The position numbers and the translations under genes are program-made. From Tetramitus jugosus (taxonomy: Eukaryota; Heterolobosea; Eutetramitea; Acrasida; Vahlkampfiidae), in contig OW569362.1 of the NCBI GenBank assembly GCA_937625935.1, forward strand, positions 62,001 through 126,000: a stretch of 64,000 bases of DNA, given 5' to 3'. Positions 1 through 9,737 of this stretch are shown here, one piece after another. The notes beneath the pieces are model-generated. The model saw nothing but the letters and a program-made list of their open reading frames with translations. It searched no databases and was not told the DNA's origin. How positions within the stretch are numbered: position 1 is the first letter of the stretch; each line of letters starts with the position of its first letter.

Positions 1-2409
1 AGATGCTGAAGGGGATCTATTGCTCGTCTTTTCAAATCCTATAATCTGTTCCATAAGGGTCCATGGTAGAATGATATCAGAAAAACAATGTATCCATAAA
101 GGGGACGCACTCTTTGTTATTTGGAAGAACCATTCTTTGTCGGATTGGAAGAACGTATGACGTGCACCAGGGGCCAATTGACTTCCAGTCCTGAATACGG
201 TCGATAGTTCTTTGATTCTCTCTGTAGTATTGTTAGGCAGAGTAACCTTCACTAATTGTTTTGCCTTTTGGTAAGTGACAGAATCTACACCTGAAAAGGA
301 CTTATCAAAACCAAATGCCATAAATATGACAATGCATAACATGTTGTGTGAATCTGACTGATGTTTGAAACCATTTCCTTCGAGAAATCTGAGTTGATTC
401 TCATACACTCTCCAATTTTTCAGTGAGTCAATAGACATTAGTATGAACTCACCTTCACCGTAGTTGGTAAAGTTGCTCAGTATCATTCTAAAGTACAACT
501 TAATCTTCTTCACATTCGACAGATAGGTCGTGAAGACCGACCTTGGTTTGCTTTGCATCACAGAATGACACATTGAGCACATTGATGCTTGCAATTGATC
601 ATATCTATATTGTGGAGATTGTGAGAATAGATTGTCTTCTTTTGTTCGCTGTTTCGCTTTGCTCATAGTATCTATTACGATTGAATAATACGCCTTATCT
701 CCTATTGCATGCTTGATGCTTATGTCTATTAAGGACAGAGTTTCGATCGCATTTGACACATGCCGCTTTGCATTTGGATAGCTAGTTGTCAAACATACTA
801 CTAGATTCTCTGTATTTAGTGTTTTAGTCAATGCTTTAGTGCTACGCTTACATGCCCGTTGAATAATTGCTTGCAGCTTGCTCAGTTTGCCGTGAAGTTC
901 TGAAGGATTATAGTAGGTTACATTGGACTGAATTCTGTTCATCGTTCGATAAATGCCTCGTATTAGCTTAGCAATCCATTCATTTTCGTGGAATTGATCT
1001 ACTGTATTACCGGGCTTGGATCTCTTCTTCAAGTCTGCATACAAGTGTGACACTACACTCATCAGAATGTTACAAAATTGAGATGTGCCAGAAACGTGAA
1101 TCGTTTCCTTTCCATCAGACAATACATCTACAATTTTGTGTACAAAGTTCTTGTGGAGAATCCACATAACGACTTCGCTTGAATTTACATACGAGACACA
1201 TCCATTAGTCTCATTAGCCAATTTCATTAAATTAATCACCTTATCTAAAGATTCACTTGATGTTTCGGACATTTGATTGAATAGGGAGTAGCAATGATAC
1301 ATAATTGAACTATATTCACTGCTTTTCTGAACTGCAATTTGAGTAGAAGAGGATAGAAGTTGTCTTAAAGCATTTACCCTCAGTGTCCATCTAGACCAAT
1401 CATGATTGATATTCATCGCTTGTAGTCGATTCTTCAAATCTCGTATCGTATCCAGTTTTTCATCGAGGTACTTCTTCCATAATTCCCTCAATTGCTTATT
1501 TTCTTGCTGTAATACACCACTCGAAGCAATGCTTCGATCATATTGCTCAACAATGAGTAATTTCCCATAATTGCTACAATAATTGCTTTCCTGTTGTTTC
1601 GTGATCAACATTCGAAGAAACGCACCATGATAACTCTTATTGATGATATTCAATCGATGTTTCAGCCAATCAACGCAGTTCAAACGAATAAATGGCTCCA
1701 AATACTTTGTTCTCCAACACGAATCGAAATAGTTTGGTCGAATCACACTCTTGTGTTCATCAATCTCAACAAAACAATCAAAAATTTGATGCCAAAGATC
1801 TTTGGGTATCTCCAATTGCTGCATGAATCGATCATAGCTCAATTCATCCGTTTGAAGACAATAAAAGTATGGATTTGCTTTTCCCAACTGAATCATCCGT
1901 CGAAACCACATGTCCACTGCACTAGTCTTAATGAAAGTATCCATCATTTGCACAGGAGCTACAAAATGAGGAAATGGACTCCACTCTGTGACTTCAACCC
2001 ACTGAACATTAGTTCGTTCATAATGCTCTGTACGATCACACCTCAGAAACAAAAAAGTTTCAATTAATTTCTCAAGGGCAGCCACATCGCGTATCGCTCT
2101 TTGTGTCGTAGATGCACGTTCGGCATTTTTGGCGCCAAATGGTGCGTTCATTTGACAAAGTTCATGTTTGATCTCTTGACATAAACAAAGGTATTGCAAC
2201 AGAGGTTGCACATAATTGGTCACAATTCGATTTGTTTTGTCATCATGATCTTCCAACAACTCAAACTTGCACAAGTACACAATGTATTGTTCAATAAAGG
2301 AGAGTAGTTGGCTGGATAGTCGATATACAGTGAAGTAATGACTGTGCAGAATTTGTGATTGTTGCTTGGTTTGACTCTGTAATGATAAAGTTCCTTGTTC
2401 TGTTTTCAT
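1..2409 (-). CDS. Large protein of unknown function, 3' end outside window
   Basis: Reading the minus strand from an ATG at 2409 gives an open frame of 803 codons that reaches base 1 without a stop, so the gene is cut by the left edge. The product begins MKTEQGTLSLQSQ and is predominantly helical, rich in Leu, Gln and Ser, with no signal peptide and no clear membrane segment. I recognise no domain or catalytic motif. It is the last of four minus-strand genes in tandem; 105 bp separate it from the stop of the protease gene upstream. A GGCGCC palindrome at 2131-2136 lies within the frame and encodes Gly-Ala. The long frame itself is solid; the function is unknown. Confidence 0.8.
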   Translation of the reverse strand, partial: MKTEQGTLSLQSQTKQQSQILHSHYFTVYRLSSQLLSFIEQYIVYLCKFELLEDHDDKTNRIVTNYVQPLLQYLCLCQEIKHELCQMNAPFGAKNAERASTTQRAIRDVAALEKLIETFLFLRCDRTEHYERTNVQWVEVTEWSPFPHFVAPVQMMDTFIKTSAVDMWFRRMIQLGKANPYFYCLQTDELSYDRFMQQLEIPKDLWHQIFDCFVEIDEHKSVIRPNYFDSCWRTKYLEPFIRLNCVDWLKHRLNIINKSYHGAFLRMLITKQQESNYCSNYGKLLIVEQYDRSIASSGVLQQENKQLRELWKKYLDEKLDTIRDLKNRLQAMNINHDWSRWTLRVNALRQLLSSSTQIAVQKSSEYSSIMYHCYSLFNQMSETSSESLDKVINLMKLANETNGCVSYVNSSEVVMWILHKNFVHKIVDVLSDGKETIHVSGTSQFCNILMSVVSHLYADLKKRSKPGNTVDQFHENEWIAKLIRGIYRTMNRIQSNVTYYNPSELHGKLSKLQAIIQRACKRSTKALTKTLNTENLVVCLTTSYPNAKRHVSNAIETLSLIDISIKHAIGDKAYYSIVIDTMSKAKQRTKEDNLFSQSPQYRYDQLQASMCSMCHSVMQSKPRSVFTTYLSNVKKIKLYFRMILSNFTNYGEGEFILMSIDSLKNWRVYENQLRFLEGNGFKHQSDSHNMLCIVIFMAFGFDKSFSGVDSVTYQKAKQLVKVTLPNNTTERIKELSTVFRTGSQLAPGARHTFFQSDKEWFFQITKSASPLWIHCFSDIILPWTLMEQIIGFEKTSNRSPSAS

Positions 2410-2514
2410 CGATGGTTCTCATTCGTTGTTTTTTTACCTGTTCATCTTGTTTTGTTGTGTGTGGCAATGTACTCTTTATTTCAATAAGAGTACTGCGATA
2501 ATTAGCTATTGGTT

Positions 2515-4356
2515 TTATTCTTGTCTGAGGTCTTTGCTGTACAGTGATCGAATGTCATTCTGTTTCAGCACGGACTTGTTGGCCTTCTCAATTTGGTCCT
2601 TGTCTAAGACAACGACGTATCCACTGGCCATTTCGAAAGCCAACAGCTGTTCCTTGTTGTCTTTTACCAAGGTGTGCAAGTGTTTCAGATTGTGAACTAC
2701 TTGACCGTTGAACTTGATCAACTGTTGTCGAACAATGAGCGATTCGTTGTCGAGGTACGTTGCATTCGTCTTGTGAGGTAGAATGTGAGAACACAGCACA
2801 ATTTCTTCTTCTGGATAGGATCTCCAATTGTGGAAGATGTAATGGGCCTTGTGTTGAGCAGAAGAGTTAACTGCACCTAAAGATGCAAACTTGACATGAC
2901 TGATATTATGCAGATTTGTGAGTGCTTCAAACACAATTCCACCAACAATCATGTAGCTACTGATTCTGTCTTCTGATGCTGGTTCAATTAGGAAATCTTG
3001 GACAGCAGCAGTTAACTCGATATCAATAATCTTCTGATCTCTCAATATCTTCAATTTGTACTTGTCACCTACAAATTTTCTCTTGAGTAGATAGAGGAAC
3101 GAGAAGTTGTGACCAGACGCAGTCTCCTGATCATTTGCTCTCACTTCTAACGACGGTTGATTAGAGAAATCAATCTGTACTTCCCCATGATTATCAATCT
3201 TAAAGCCATCAATCTCGCACACTACGTCCCCCACCTTCAATAATTGAGCAGTCTCTGATGATGGATGAATGCGAGAAATGAGAACCCCAGTCAAGTTTGT
3301 GTTGTTGGTTTGGTTATAGGTGTGTAATCCAGAGTACTTTTGTAGCCGGGCGTTGTCGAGGTTTTGGAACTTGAATTCAAGCGTTGGGAATTTGTAGGTG
3401 GCAGTGCGAGATCTAAATTTCTTCTGATAGTTCTGCTCACGTTCATCCATCTCTTCTATTGGCTTATCATCTGTTTTCAAAAAGTGAAGGGCTACTTCGG
3501 CAGGTATGCAGTATCCTTGATTCTCTTCCCAATATGATTTTTGGAAGACGATACCTTTTACCTTGTAATCTTGTGAGAGCAATGGACCTCCAGAATTGCC
3601 TGGATTCACAGCAGCATCTACTTGCAATCCCAATAATGAATCTCCAGTAAACTCATCCGATTCTGTGCTATAGCTGATCATGCTCAATCGACTCACCACA
3701 CCCTTTGTAAAACAAACTCCAGAGCCACCAGATGGATGGCCGACCACATACACAGTTTCTTGTAAAATGGGAGTCGTGTCCCACTCTAATGGTAAACAAT
3801 CCTTGTAGAACTGATCAGCATCTTCATCCTCAATCGTTAGCACTGACACATCGCACTCATAGGATCTTGCAATCACCCTTGCTGTATAGTTCTTTGAAGA
3901 TCCATACTTTTCCACTCGAACCATGGTATCATTGGCCACGACATGTGCATTCGTAATGATTCTGAGCTCGTTTGGATCATTCAATGATCGAACGATAAAA
4001 CCACTGCCACTAGAGGAATCAGGAGGTCCTCTCTGCCATGCCAGAGCACCTTCACCTGCAGTTACAACATTGATCTTGACAATCGATTTCAATAGACGCT
4101 TGAGGGTCAAACCAGACGGTGATGAATCACCAATAGACAAGTGTGACTGCTGCGGAGGAACAAAAAGACCTTGTTCTTGTTGATATTTGGACTTTAGGAC
4201 GGAGAATGATTTTGGCGCGTTTCTTGAACTGTAGTCAATTGGTTGGACACATCTAGGATGGAATTTGGTGAGCAACCTGGACGATTGGATTGGCAAACGA
4301 TTGACAGAGTTCCTGTAACGAAGCAGTGATGCTGACAAACGTTTTGTGGATTGCAT
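2515..4356 (-). CDS. Deg/HtrA-family serine protease, probably mitochondrial
   Basis: A trypsin-like Deg/HtrA endopeptidase for protein quality control. The catalytic triad is visible with the start used here: His138 in ITNAHVV, Asp169 in CDVSVL and Ser255 in GNSGGP. Downstream, about residues 330-450 look PDZ-like and a long C-terminal region follows, as in plant Deg9/Deg10-type enzymes rather than bacterial DegP. The frame is open up to 4563, but that would overlap the end of the next gene by 131 bp. I chose the ATG at 4356 (MQSTKRLSASLLRYRN, 613 aa) because it starts with a basic, Ser/Arg-rich, acid-free stretch typical of a mitochondrial presequence. Family assignment is firm; the location is inferred. 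Confidence 0.88.
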   Translation of the reverse strand: MQSTKRLSASLLRYRNSVNRLPIQSSRLLTKFHPRCVQPIDYSSRNAPKSFSVLKSKYQQEQGLFVPPQQSHLSIGDSSPSGLTLKRLLKSIVKINVVTAGEGALAWQRGPPDSSSGSGFIVRSLNDPNELRIITNAHVVANDTMVRVEKYGSSKNYTARVIARSYECDVSVLTIEDEDADQFYKDCLPLEWDTTPILQETVYVVGHPSGGSGVCFTKGVVSRLSMISYSTESDEFTGDSLLGLQVDAAVNPGNSGGPLLSQDYKVKGIVFQKSYWEENQGYCIPAEVALHFLKTDDKPIEEMDEREQNYQKKFRSRTATYKFPTLEFKFQNLDNARLQKYSGLHTYNQTNNTNLTGVLISRIHPSSETAQLLKVGDVVCEIDGFKIDNHGEVQIDFSNQPSLEVRANDQETASGHNFSFLYLLKRKFVGDKYKLKILRDQKIIDIELTAAVQDFLIEPASEDRISSYMIVGGIVFEALTNLHNISHVKFASLGAVNSSAQHKAHYIFHNWRSYPEEEIVLCSHILPHKTNATYLDNESLIVRQQLIKFNGQVVHNLKHLHTLVKDNKEQLLAFEMASGYVVVLDKDQIEKANKSVLKQNDIRSLYSKDLRQE

Positions 4357-4432
4357 TTTTGTGGGAGCTGATTGAATGTTCAATGAAATCGGTCGGAAAA
4401 AAGAGTTTCGGAGTGCAGAATCTTGACAAGAT

Positions 4433-6646
4433 TTACGAAATAATACACCATCCGGAGGATGATGTCGTACTTGGTGGTGGGATAGAGCTTGGTTGTGGTT
4501 GAGGAGTTGAGGTGGTGCTCTTTGGTGATTTTTGTTCCTCTTGCTTCCTTTTTTGCTCCTCAACTTCTCTTCTCGCTTCTTCTAGTCTGTTCTGATAGTC
4601 ACGGTACGTCAAGTCGGATGCATCTTTCAATTTTAGATCAACATTGGGTAACTTGAGCATCTCCTCAAAAGTAAAATACATGCTGCTCTTTATGGCAGCG
4701 TGCACTGGTGTATCATTCTCTGAATTGCGAACATTGAAATCGAGAATGTAAGATGTTGATTTGGTGTTCAGCATGGTGTCATCTGGTTCTTGCAGGGCAA
4801 CTTGCGCTGCAATTTTGTCCTTGTGTGACAGTACTGTTTGTATTGTTCGGATCTGGCCATACTTTGCTAGCTCATGTGTTATCGTTTCTCCTCGTTTGTT
4901 CAAGTAGTTGACATCAGCCCCGTAACGCAATAGCGAGTACAGCTGAAAGTTTGAACGATTACCAGAGAAGCACGAGTGAACAGCACTTTTACCTGAATAG
5001 CATCTCTTCTTGAACATTTGCAAATATTGTTCATCGATCCATTTTTCGTTTTGTTCGTTTGTTCCAAATACTCTTCGACTCTCCTGCTTCCTCTCCTTCC
5101 TATACTCGTTGAAATAGCGCAACAAGAATAATAACACTTCGAAATTATAGAAGTTTGTCGCCTGTTGAATCAAGTTGTATCCTCCCTCATCAGCCAAATC
5201 ACTATCAATGGAATAGTAGGGATTTTGATTCAAAAACTCAATCAAAGCATCTGCAACATATCCCAAATCATACACTGACTCCATTGTGGGCCCAGAGTAG
5301 TAGCCTGCCAAGTCACTTTTTGAACTGTACGATTCAAACAAAAGATTATAATTCAATGCAACTCGTCCTTCCTTTAGCAAGTCATCCAATAACACTTCAT
5401 GATCTTTGAATCGGCATGAGTAGTACTTTTCACACAAGATATTCATTCTCTGTCGCGAAAATTTGAATTCTGTGCACAACACGTCCTTCCAGTACTCATT
5501 GCTAAACTTTAGAGCTCGATCCATTTCCTCTTCTGCCTTGGTCTTCTCGAAGCCAAAAGGAAATTGCAATCCAAATTGTTCGGAATACAACAATCGAGGA
5601 CATAGGTAATTGACCTTTGTTGGCAAATCGAAATATTGGAACAGCTCCTCCAATGACTTGCCCTGCTGTATTGCACTGATGTCTGATTTTTGAGCAAATC
5701 TAACGTCAACCAATTGAACATTAGGCAGAGCAAGAACCAAGCTACCCACTAAAAAATAGAGCTCCAATGCCCTATAGGCACTCATACTCAAAGGATTATT
5801 AGCCGATGTTGTCATATAATTGAATGAGCAACATTTGAGCGACAACTTTTTCAAACTCGATTTCCACTTCTTGTTCAAGTTTGCCTTTTTTTTCCCTTGA
5901 TCAATAGGAACAGCCATCCTTCCAAAAACATATTGCAATGGAGCAATTGCAGCCCAATCGTACTTACTACTAGTACCAGTATCATCGTCATTATCATTAT
6001 CACCACCATTATCAGATAAGATTTGTGGAGGATTAAGGTCTTGTTGCTGCCAATCGTCAAGGTAATTCTTGATCTTGTTCCTTGGTGGTATGGACGAGAG
6101 AGTGAGTTCCATCTGGAAGGAACATTGAACAAAAGACAAATTTTCCAACTGTGGAATATGAGAGGAACATTGAGTCAATATATCCATGTTGATCACAATT
6201 CTAGTCAACTCTAGCGTTCGAATATTGCTAAAGTTTTGAAAGAGAATTGTTTGAATGCGCAAGTGCTCTGATGCGACATGATTGGGATCATATGTCATGA
6301 CACCGCTCCACGTGATGACTCGAACATCTTGTTCCATGCACAGTTTACACAATTCACGCCAATTCTGATTGACACGCTGCAACAGAAACAAGTGAGGAAT
6401 GGGAGGCAAGAAACTGAGAATGTAGTTTAGAACATCGAAGCTAATATTGTCCATGAATTGAGAAACGTCCATCATCATGGGAATGGCAACACTTTGGGTA
6501 GTGTCTGTCGTGGTGGAAACCTGCTTCTTCTTCTTTGCCATGGTTTGTGATAAATATGTGTTTGTTGTTGGATTGTTTTTTGTTCTGATTACAAGTTTTG
6601 GTTCTGAGCCCATGTGTGACAAACTTTCTGCCGGAGTTCGCTCCAT
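4433..6646 (-). CDS. F-box protein with C-terminal ankyrin repeats
   Basis: The F-box (about residues 66-104, containing FDVLNYILSFLPP and QNWRELC) would bind Skp1 in an SCF ubiquitin ligase. The middle is an unassigned helical/LRR-like region with an Asn/Asp-rich insertion near 210. The C-terminal third holds degenerate ankyrin repeats (GKSAVHSCF, LLRYGADVNYLNKRGET, NDTPVHAAIKSS), the likely substrate-binding part, and ends in a Lys/Glu coil and a Pro/Ser tail. ATGs at 6646 and 6541 are both in frame. The inner one (MAKKKKQ) sits in an A-rich context like other starts here and would give 702 aa. A GGCGC motif at 6676-6680 lies just upstream. Confidence 0.8.
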   Translation of the reverse strand: MERTPAESLSHMGSEPKLVIRTKNNPTTNTYLSQTMAKKKKQVSTTTDTTQSVAIPMMMDVSQFMDNISFDVLNYILSFLPPIPHLFLLQRVNQNWRELCKLCMEQDVRVITWSGVMTYDPNHVASEHLRIQTILFQNFSNIRTLELTRIVINMDILTQCSSHIPQLENLSFVQCSFQMELTLSSIPPRNKIKNYLDDWQQQDLNPPQILSDNGGDNDNDDDTGTSSKYDWAAIAPLQYVFGRMAVPIDQGKKKANLNKKWKSSLKKLSLKCCSFNYMTTSANNPLSMSAYRALELYFLVGSLVLALPNVQLVDVRFAQKSDISAIQQGKSLEELFQYFDLPTKVNYLCPRLLYSEQFGLQFPFGFEKTKAEEEMDRALKFSNEYWKDVLCTEFKFSRQRMNILCEKYYSCRFKDHEVLLDDLLKEGRVALNYNLLFESYSSKSDLAGYYSGPTMESVYDLGYVADALIEFLNQNPYYSIDSDLADEGGYNLIQQATNFYNFEVLLFLLRYFNEYRKERKQESRRVFGTNEQNEKWIDEQYLQMFKKRCYSGKSAVHSCFSGNRSNFQLYSLLRYGADVNYLNKRGETITHELAKYGQIRTIQTVLSHKDKIAAQVALQEPDDTMLNTKSTSYILDFNVRNSENDTPVHAAIKSSMYFTFEEMLKLPNVDLKLKDASDLTYRDYQNRLEEARREVEEQKRKQEEQKSPKSTTSTPQPQPSSIPPPSTTSSSGWCIIS

Positions 6647-6800
6647 CCAAAAAGAGTTCCTTGCCCGTTTTGATTTGGCGCTTCTGTTTATTTACAATTT
6701 TTCTGGGTTTTCTGTGCGCTTGACAGAAAAGGATCTGAACCGATTTCGAAGCAAGTTATTGTGGGAAAGACCAATAAAAGTAAGAGTTCGATTCAACAGC

Positions 6801-7523
6801 TCAATGATGAATCAAGTTCGCAATGGAAATCCGTTGTAGGGCCTTCTTCTTCCTCTCGAGCTCCTCCTCATTGTTTCTGGTGAGAGTAATACTTTCCTGG
6901 TTTGAATTGTCCTTGTCCAAATTGGTCTGCAGGTGTACTTGAGAGTTCAACTGACCATCAACTGGATCCTCACTGCCTAGCTCGATTCTAGAGATTGTCA
7001 TCTTAGTCTTGGTCAACGGATACGTCGATGGGAATGAGTTGTTTCTTCGTCTGTTGCTTCCATTCAGTCGATAGTTAATGAACCATGGTTGAACTCCCTT
7101 GTTAGAAGGAGAGAATTGTTCATTCATAGCCTCCTCATGACCAATAGTGTCTATATCTGCTGATGAAGGCGAGCCAGACTTGGAAGGGGAATCAGGATTG
7201 GCAATTGGTTGGTAAATGTACCATCTCCTAGAGTTTGTAGCTTGAGTAGAGCCATGAGTCGTATGACGCCTCTGTTGTTGGTGGTAGTGATTAGAGTAGC
7301 TCACCGGAGGATAAGGAGATGGTGAGTGGTATGGGAATGAGTGAGACCGTTGATTTTCAATAGACCTGGAGCTATTGACGTGTGTATGTGGATCCTGTGC
7401 ACTGGATAACGTCTTTCTCTTGTTACTTGGGTTACCTTGAATTAAATGAAACCGATATTGCTGTGGTTGTGGGCAGCTCATGGTCTGTATCTCTGTGGCA
7501 CTAGCGTTGTTGCTCTTGTTCAT
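6801..7523 (-). CDS. Low-complexity protein of unknown function
   Basis: A 240-residue frame with an ATG at 7523. The first half is rich in Ser, Pro, His, Gln and Tyr and looks disordered. The central part has a Trp-containing stretch (RRWYIYQPIANPD, then VQPWFINYRLNG) followed by an Arg-rich segment, and the C-terminus is a charged helix (EEELERKKKALQRI). No family recognised. It ends 154 bp before the F-box gene on the same strand and is transcribed away from the membrane-protein gene to its right. Codon use and length make it a likely real gene, but there is no homology support. Confidence 0.55.
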   Translation of the reverse strand: MNKSNNASATEIQTMSCPQPQQYRFHLIQGNPSNKRKTLSSAQDPHTHVNSSRSIENQRSHSFPYHSPSPYPPVSYSNHYHQQQRRHTTHGSTQATNSRRWYIYQPIANPDSPSKSGSPSSADIDTIGHEEAMNEQFSPSNKGVQPWFINYRLNGSNRRRNNSFPSTYPLTKTKMTISRIELGSEDPVDGQLNSQVHLQTNLDKDNSNQESITLTRNNEEELERKKKALQRISIANLIHH

Positions 7524-7989
7524 CCTTTAATCGTTCTATGTTCTAGTTTAAGTGTGTGTGAGTTTGTTTGTTTTATCTGTTTTGAGGGAAATGGTGGTTT
7601 CGAGAGATGGATCCTCTATTAGTAGTGGTGCGAAACGACAAGGGTTCATAAGGTACAACCTTGACCTCTTCCCTTTTTTAGACCTGATAGAGAGTCACCC
7701 TGTACCCGGTCAATGACGATACCGTTGAGAAACAGCGCTGCATATTGGGCCAAGAGAAGAATCCAGCCGGATTCGTCGTATTACAGACACAATTTCGAAC
7801 ATGAGTCGAAAAACAAAAGGTGCGCGCTTTACGCGATTTCTGTTCTTGCGAATGAGACACGTCGCTTGAGTTCTTGCGAGAAGGTGGAAGAGAATTTTGG
7901 TAACACAAACTGACGACAACAATTCTCCCACCCAACAATCAACCAACAGCAAATTCGATACATCAAACACACAAATCACACAGATATCA
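7524..7989. promoter_or_regulatory. Divergent intergenic region
   Basis: 466 bp between two genes that point away from each other. Short open frames occur on both strands at about 7680-8000, but none has a recognisable product or a convincing start. I see no RNA gene here. It presumably holds both promoters. Confidence 0.4.
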
Positions 7990-8521
7990 ATGAGCCACAA
8001 GACTCAATCACCACCATCACCATCGTCACCGTCATGGATCAAAAGCTTGAAAGATAGGGCACTTTTAGCACAAACATGGGCTTTTCAGAAACCATTGGTT
8101 CGCGTCTATTTTCCACTTTTTGGTCTAACAATGATTGCCAGCAGTAAGTATTCATCCATCACCATAATCATCATCATTGTCGCATTTTTGCATTTTTGTG
8201 TGTGAAAGAACAAAAAAAAAACTGATTCGTGCGCGCAAAGATGTCATCTTATTTTCACTGCAGAGCAATGAAGAACACAGAGAGCTCATGACTGCACACA
8301 GCAGTCTTGTTCGTGACAAGAATTTTGATACGCATCAAATCATTCAACAGTTGAAACAGACGAGAGAACAGACCAATGGTCCAGAGTACTTTGTGTATAT
8401 TGATGCGTTTGGTTCCAAGAAGAGATCAGCAACATTGGATCCAGATCAGTTCCTCTCTGAGCTCTTTCCCACCCTTGTCGAACAAAAGAGAAAATTAATG
8501 CAAGGAAAAAAACCATTCTAA
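7990..8521 (+). CDS. Small single-span membrane protein, two exons
   Basis: Exon 1 is 7990-8143 and exon 2 is 8241-8521, a 144-residue product. The intron (8144-8240) has a canonical GTAAGT donor. The only acceptor that keeps the frame is the AAAG ending at 8240; the better-looking CTGCAG at 8261-8263 would shift the frame into an early stop. The N-terminus is Ser/Pro-rich and polar; the junction completes one hydrophobic segment (PLFGLTMIAS joined to NVILFSL). A charged C-terminal region with FVYIDAFGSKK follows. No family recognised. The single helix and basic flanks would fit a small organelle membrane protein, but that is a guess. Confidence 0.55.
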
Positions 8522-8652
8522 ATAATAATAATAATAATAATATGAAAACAAATCATCATGATAATCTTTTAAACAACAAGAAATGAATGATGATGATTGG
8601 ACAATAAGGATGATAAGAGGGAAAAATGATGATTATTGTGATGAGGAATTTA

Positions 8653-9590
8653 CTATTCTATTTCATCCATGGGTTCGTCAATCTCTGGCAATTGAACAAC
8701 GAGTGGTGGAATGTCTTCATCATTAATCTTCATGCCTTCTCTCGCTTGATGCAACCAATCTGCCATTCGTTCCATCATTTGTACATTATCATCCGTAATG
8801 GATCGATGAGTCAACAATTGTCTACTGTTTTGTCTTGTGGATGGAACAGGCAGTCCAAATAAATGAACATTGGTCATTTGTGCGTTTAGTATGGCATCTG
8901 TTTCCTCTGCGGCTTCATCTTGCTCTTGATGTGACTGCTGATGTTGATGTTGTTGATTGTATGCGTGCTGTGTGGATGATTGTGTCATGTGATGATGATG
9001 ATGCATGTGATGTTGTTGTTGATGTTGTTGTTGTTGATCGTCATCAAAGTGATTATTATCGTACGAGTCATCATAATTCTGAAAGTGATCATGAATGTTC
9101 ATTCCGTGTTGTTGCATGAGTGCAGGTGATTGTGCAATATCAATAAAGTTCATTGCTGTTTTGTTGATAATGTTTTGAAACATTTCATTTTCCTTGATTC
9201 GCAAATCAGTGTATGATTCAGCTACAGAGTGTACTTGATCACCCGGCAATCTGTCATTTCATTCGTTATTCGATATCAAAATATATTCCACAACAATAAC
9301 AACAATCATAATAATAATCAGTGTGTCATCAAATTTGTGTTTTTTTGTTGTTAGCGAAAGGTGATCAAAAAAAAACAAAAAGCAAGAATAGAGTAGTAGA
9401 GAAGATGATGAAGTGACACTTACTTTTTACCCGTTGACATTGGTGGTGATGTTATTCCCGTGTTATCCGTTGATTTTGTTGGTGTTTGTGTCGAAGGATG
9501 ATTGGGTTGATTGGGAGTGGTGTCATTTGGTTGTTTTACACGCTGTTTACTTGCTTGTATATCATTGCTCTTTGATGTATTGCAGCCCAT
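8653..9590 (-). CDS. LAMTOR1: LAMTOR1/p18-like Ragulator anchor, two exons
   Basis: Exon 1 is 9590-9424 and exon 2 is 9250-8653, separated by a 173-nt intron (GTAAGT donor, ACAG acceptor); the phases match (2+1) and give 254 aa. Exon 1 begins Met-Gly-Cys (MGCNTSKSND), the myristoyl/palmitoyl signal that holds LAMTOR1 on lysosomal membranes. Exon 2 carries MFQNIINKTAMNFIDIAQ, matching the conserved LAMTOR1 helix with pattern ILAKTASNIIDVS, then a Gln/His-rich insertion and a C-terminal helix. In other eukaryotes the protein scaffolds Ragulator for Rag GTPases and mTORC1. Exon 2 alone has no ATG at its head, which supports the spliced model. The lineage-specific spacer lowers certainty a little. 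Confidence 0.75.
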
Positions 9591-9737
9591 TGTTGTCGTT
9601 GTTGTACTTGTTGTTTTCCGTTCTTTTTTTTTATTGTTGTTGTTTGTGTCGTCTTGGGATGGAACGAAAGTCGGGTCGGATTTTTACATTTAGAACGAGA
9701 AATTCTCCGAGAATACAATGGGTGTGTTCACACTACA

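Noticed and set aside
4357-4563. N-terminal extension of the Deg/HtrA protease
   Set aside because: It overlaps the 3' end of the F-box gene and precedes a better presequence start.
6801-7523. Possible homeodomain (QPWFINYRLNG followed by Arg)
   Set aside because: Only the WF-x-N core is reminiscent; the preceding helices and spacing of a homeodomain are missing.
8144-8263. Acceptor CTGCAG at 8261-8263 for the small membrane-protein gene
   Set aside because: It shifts the frame into an immediate stop; the acceptor at 8240 keeps it open.
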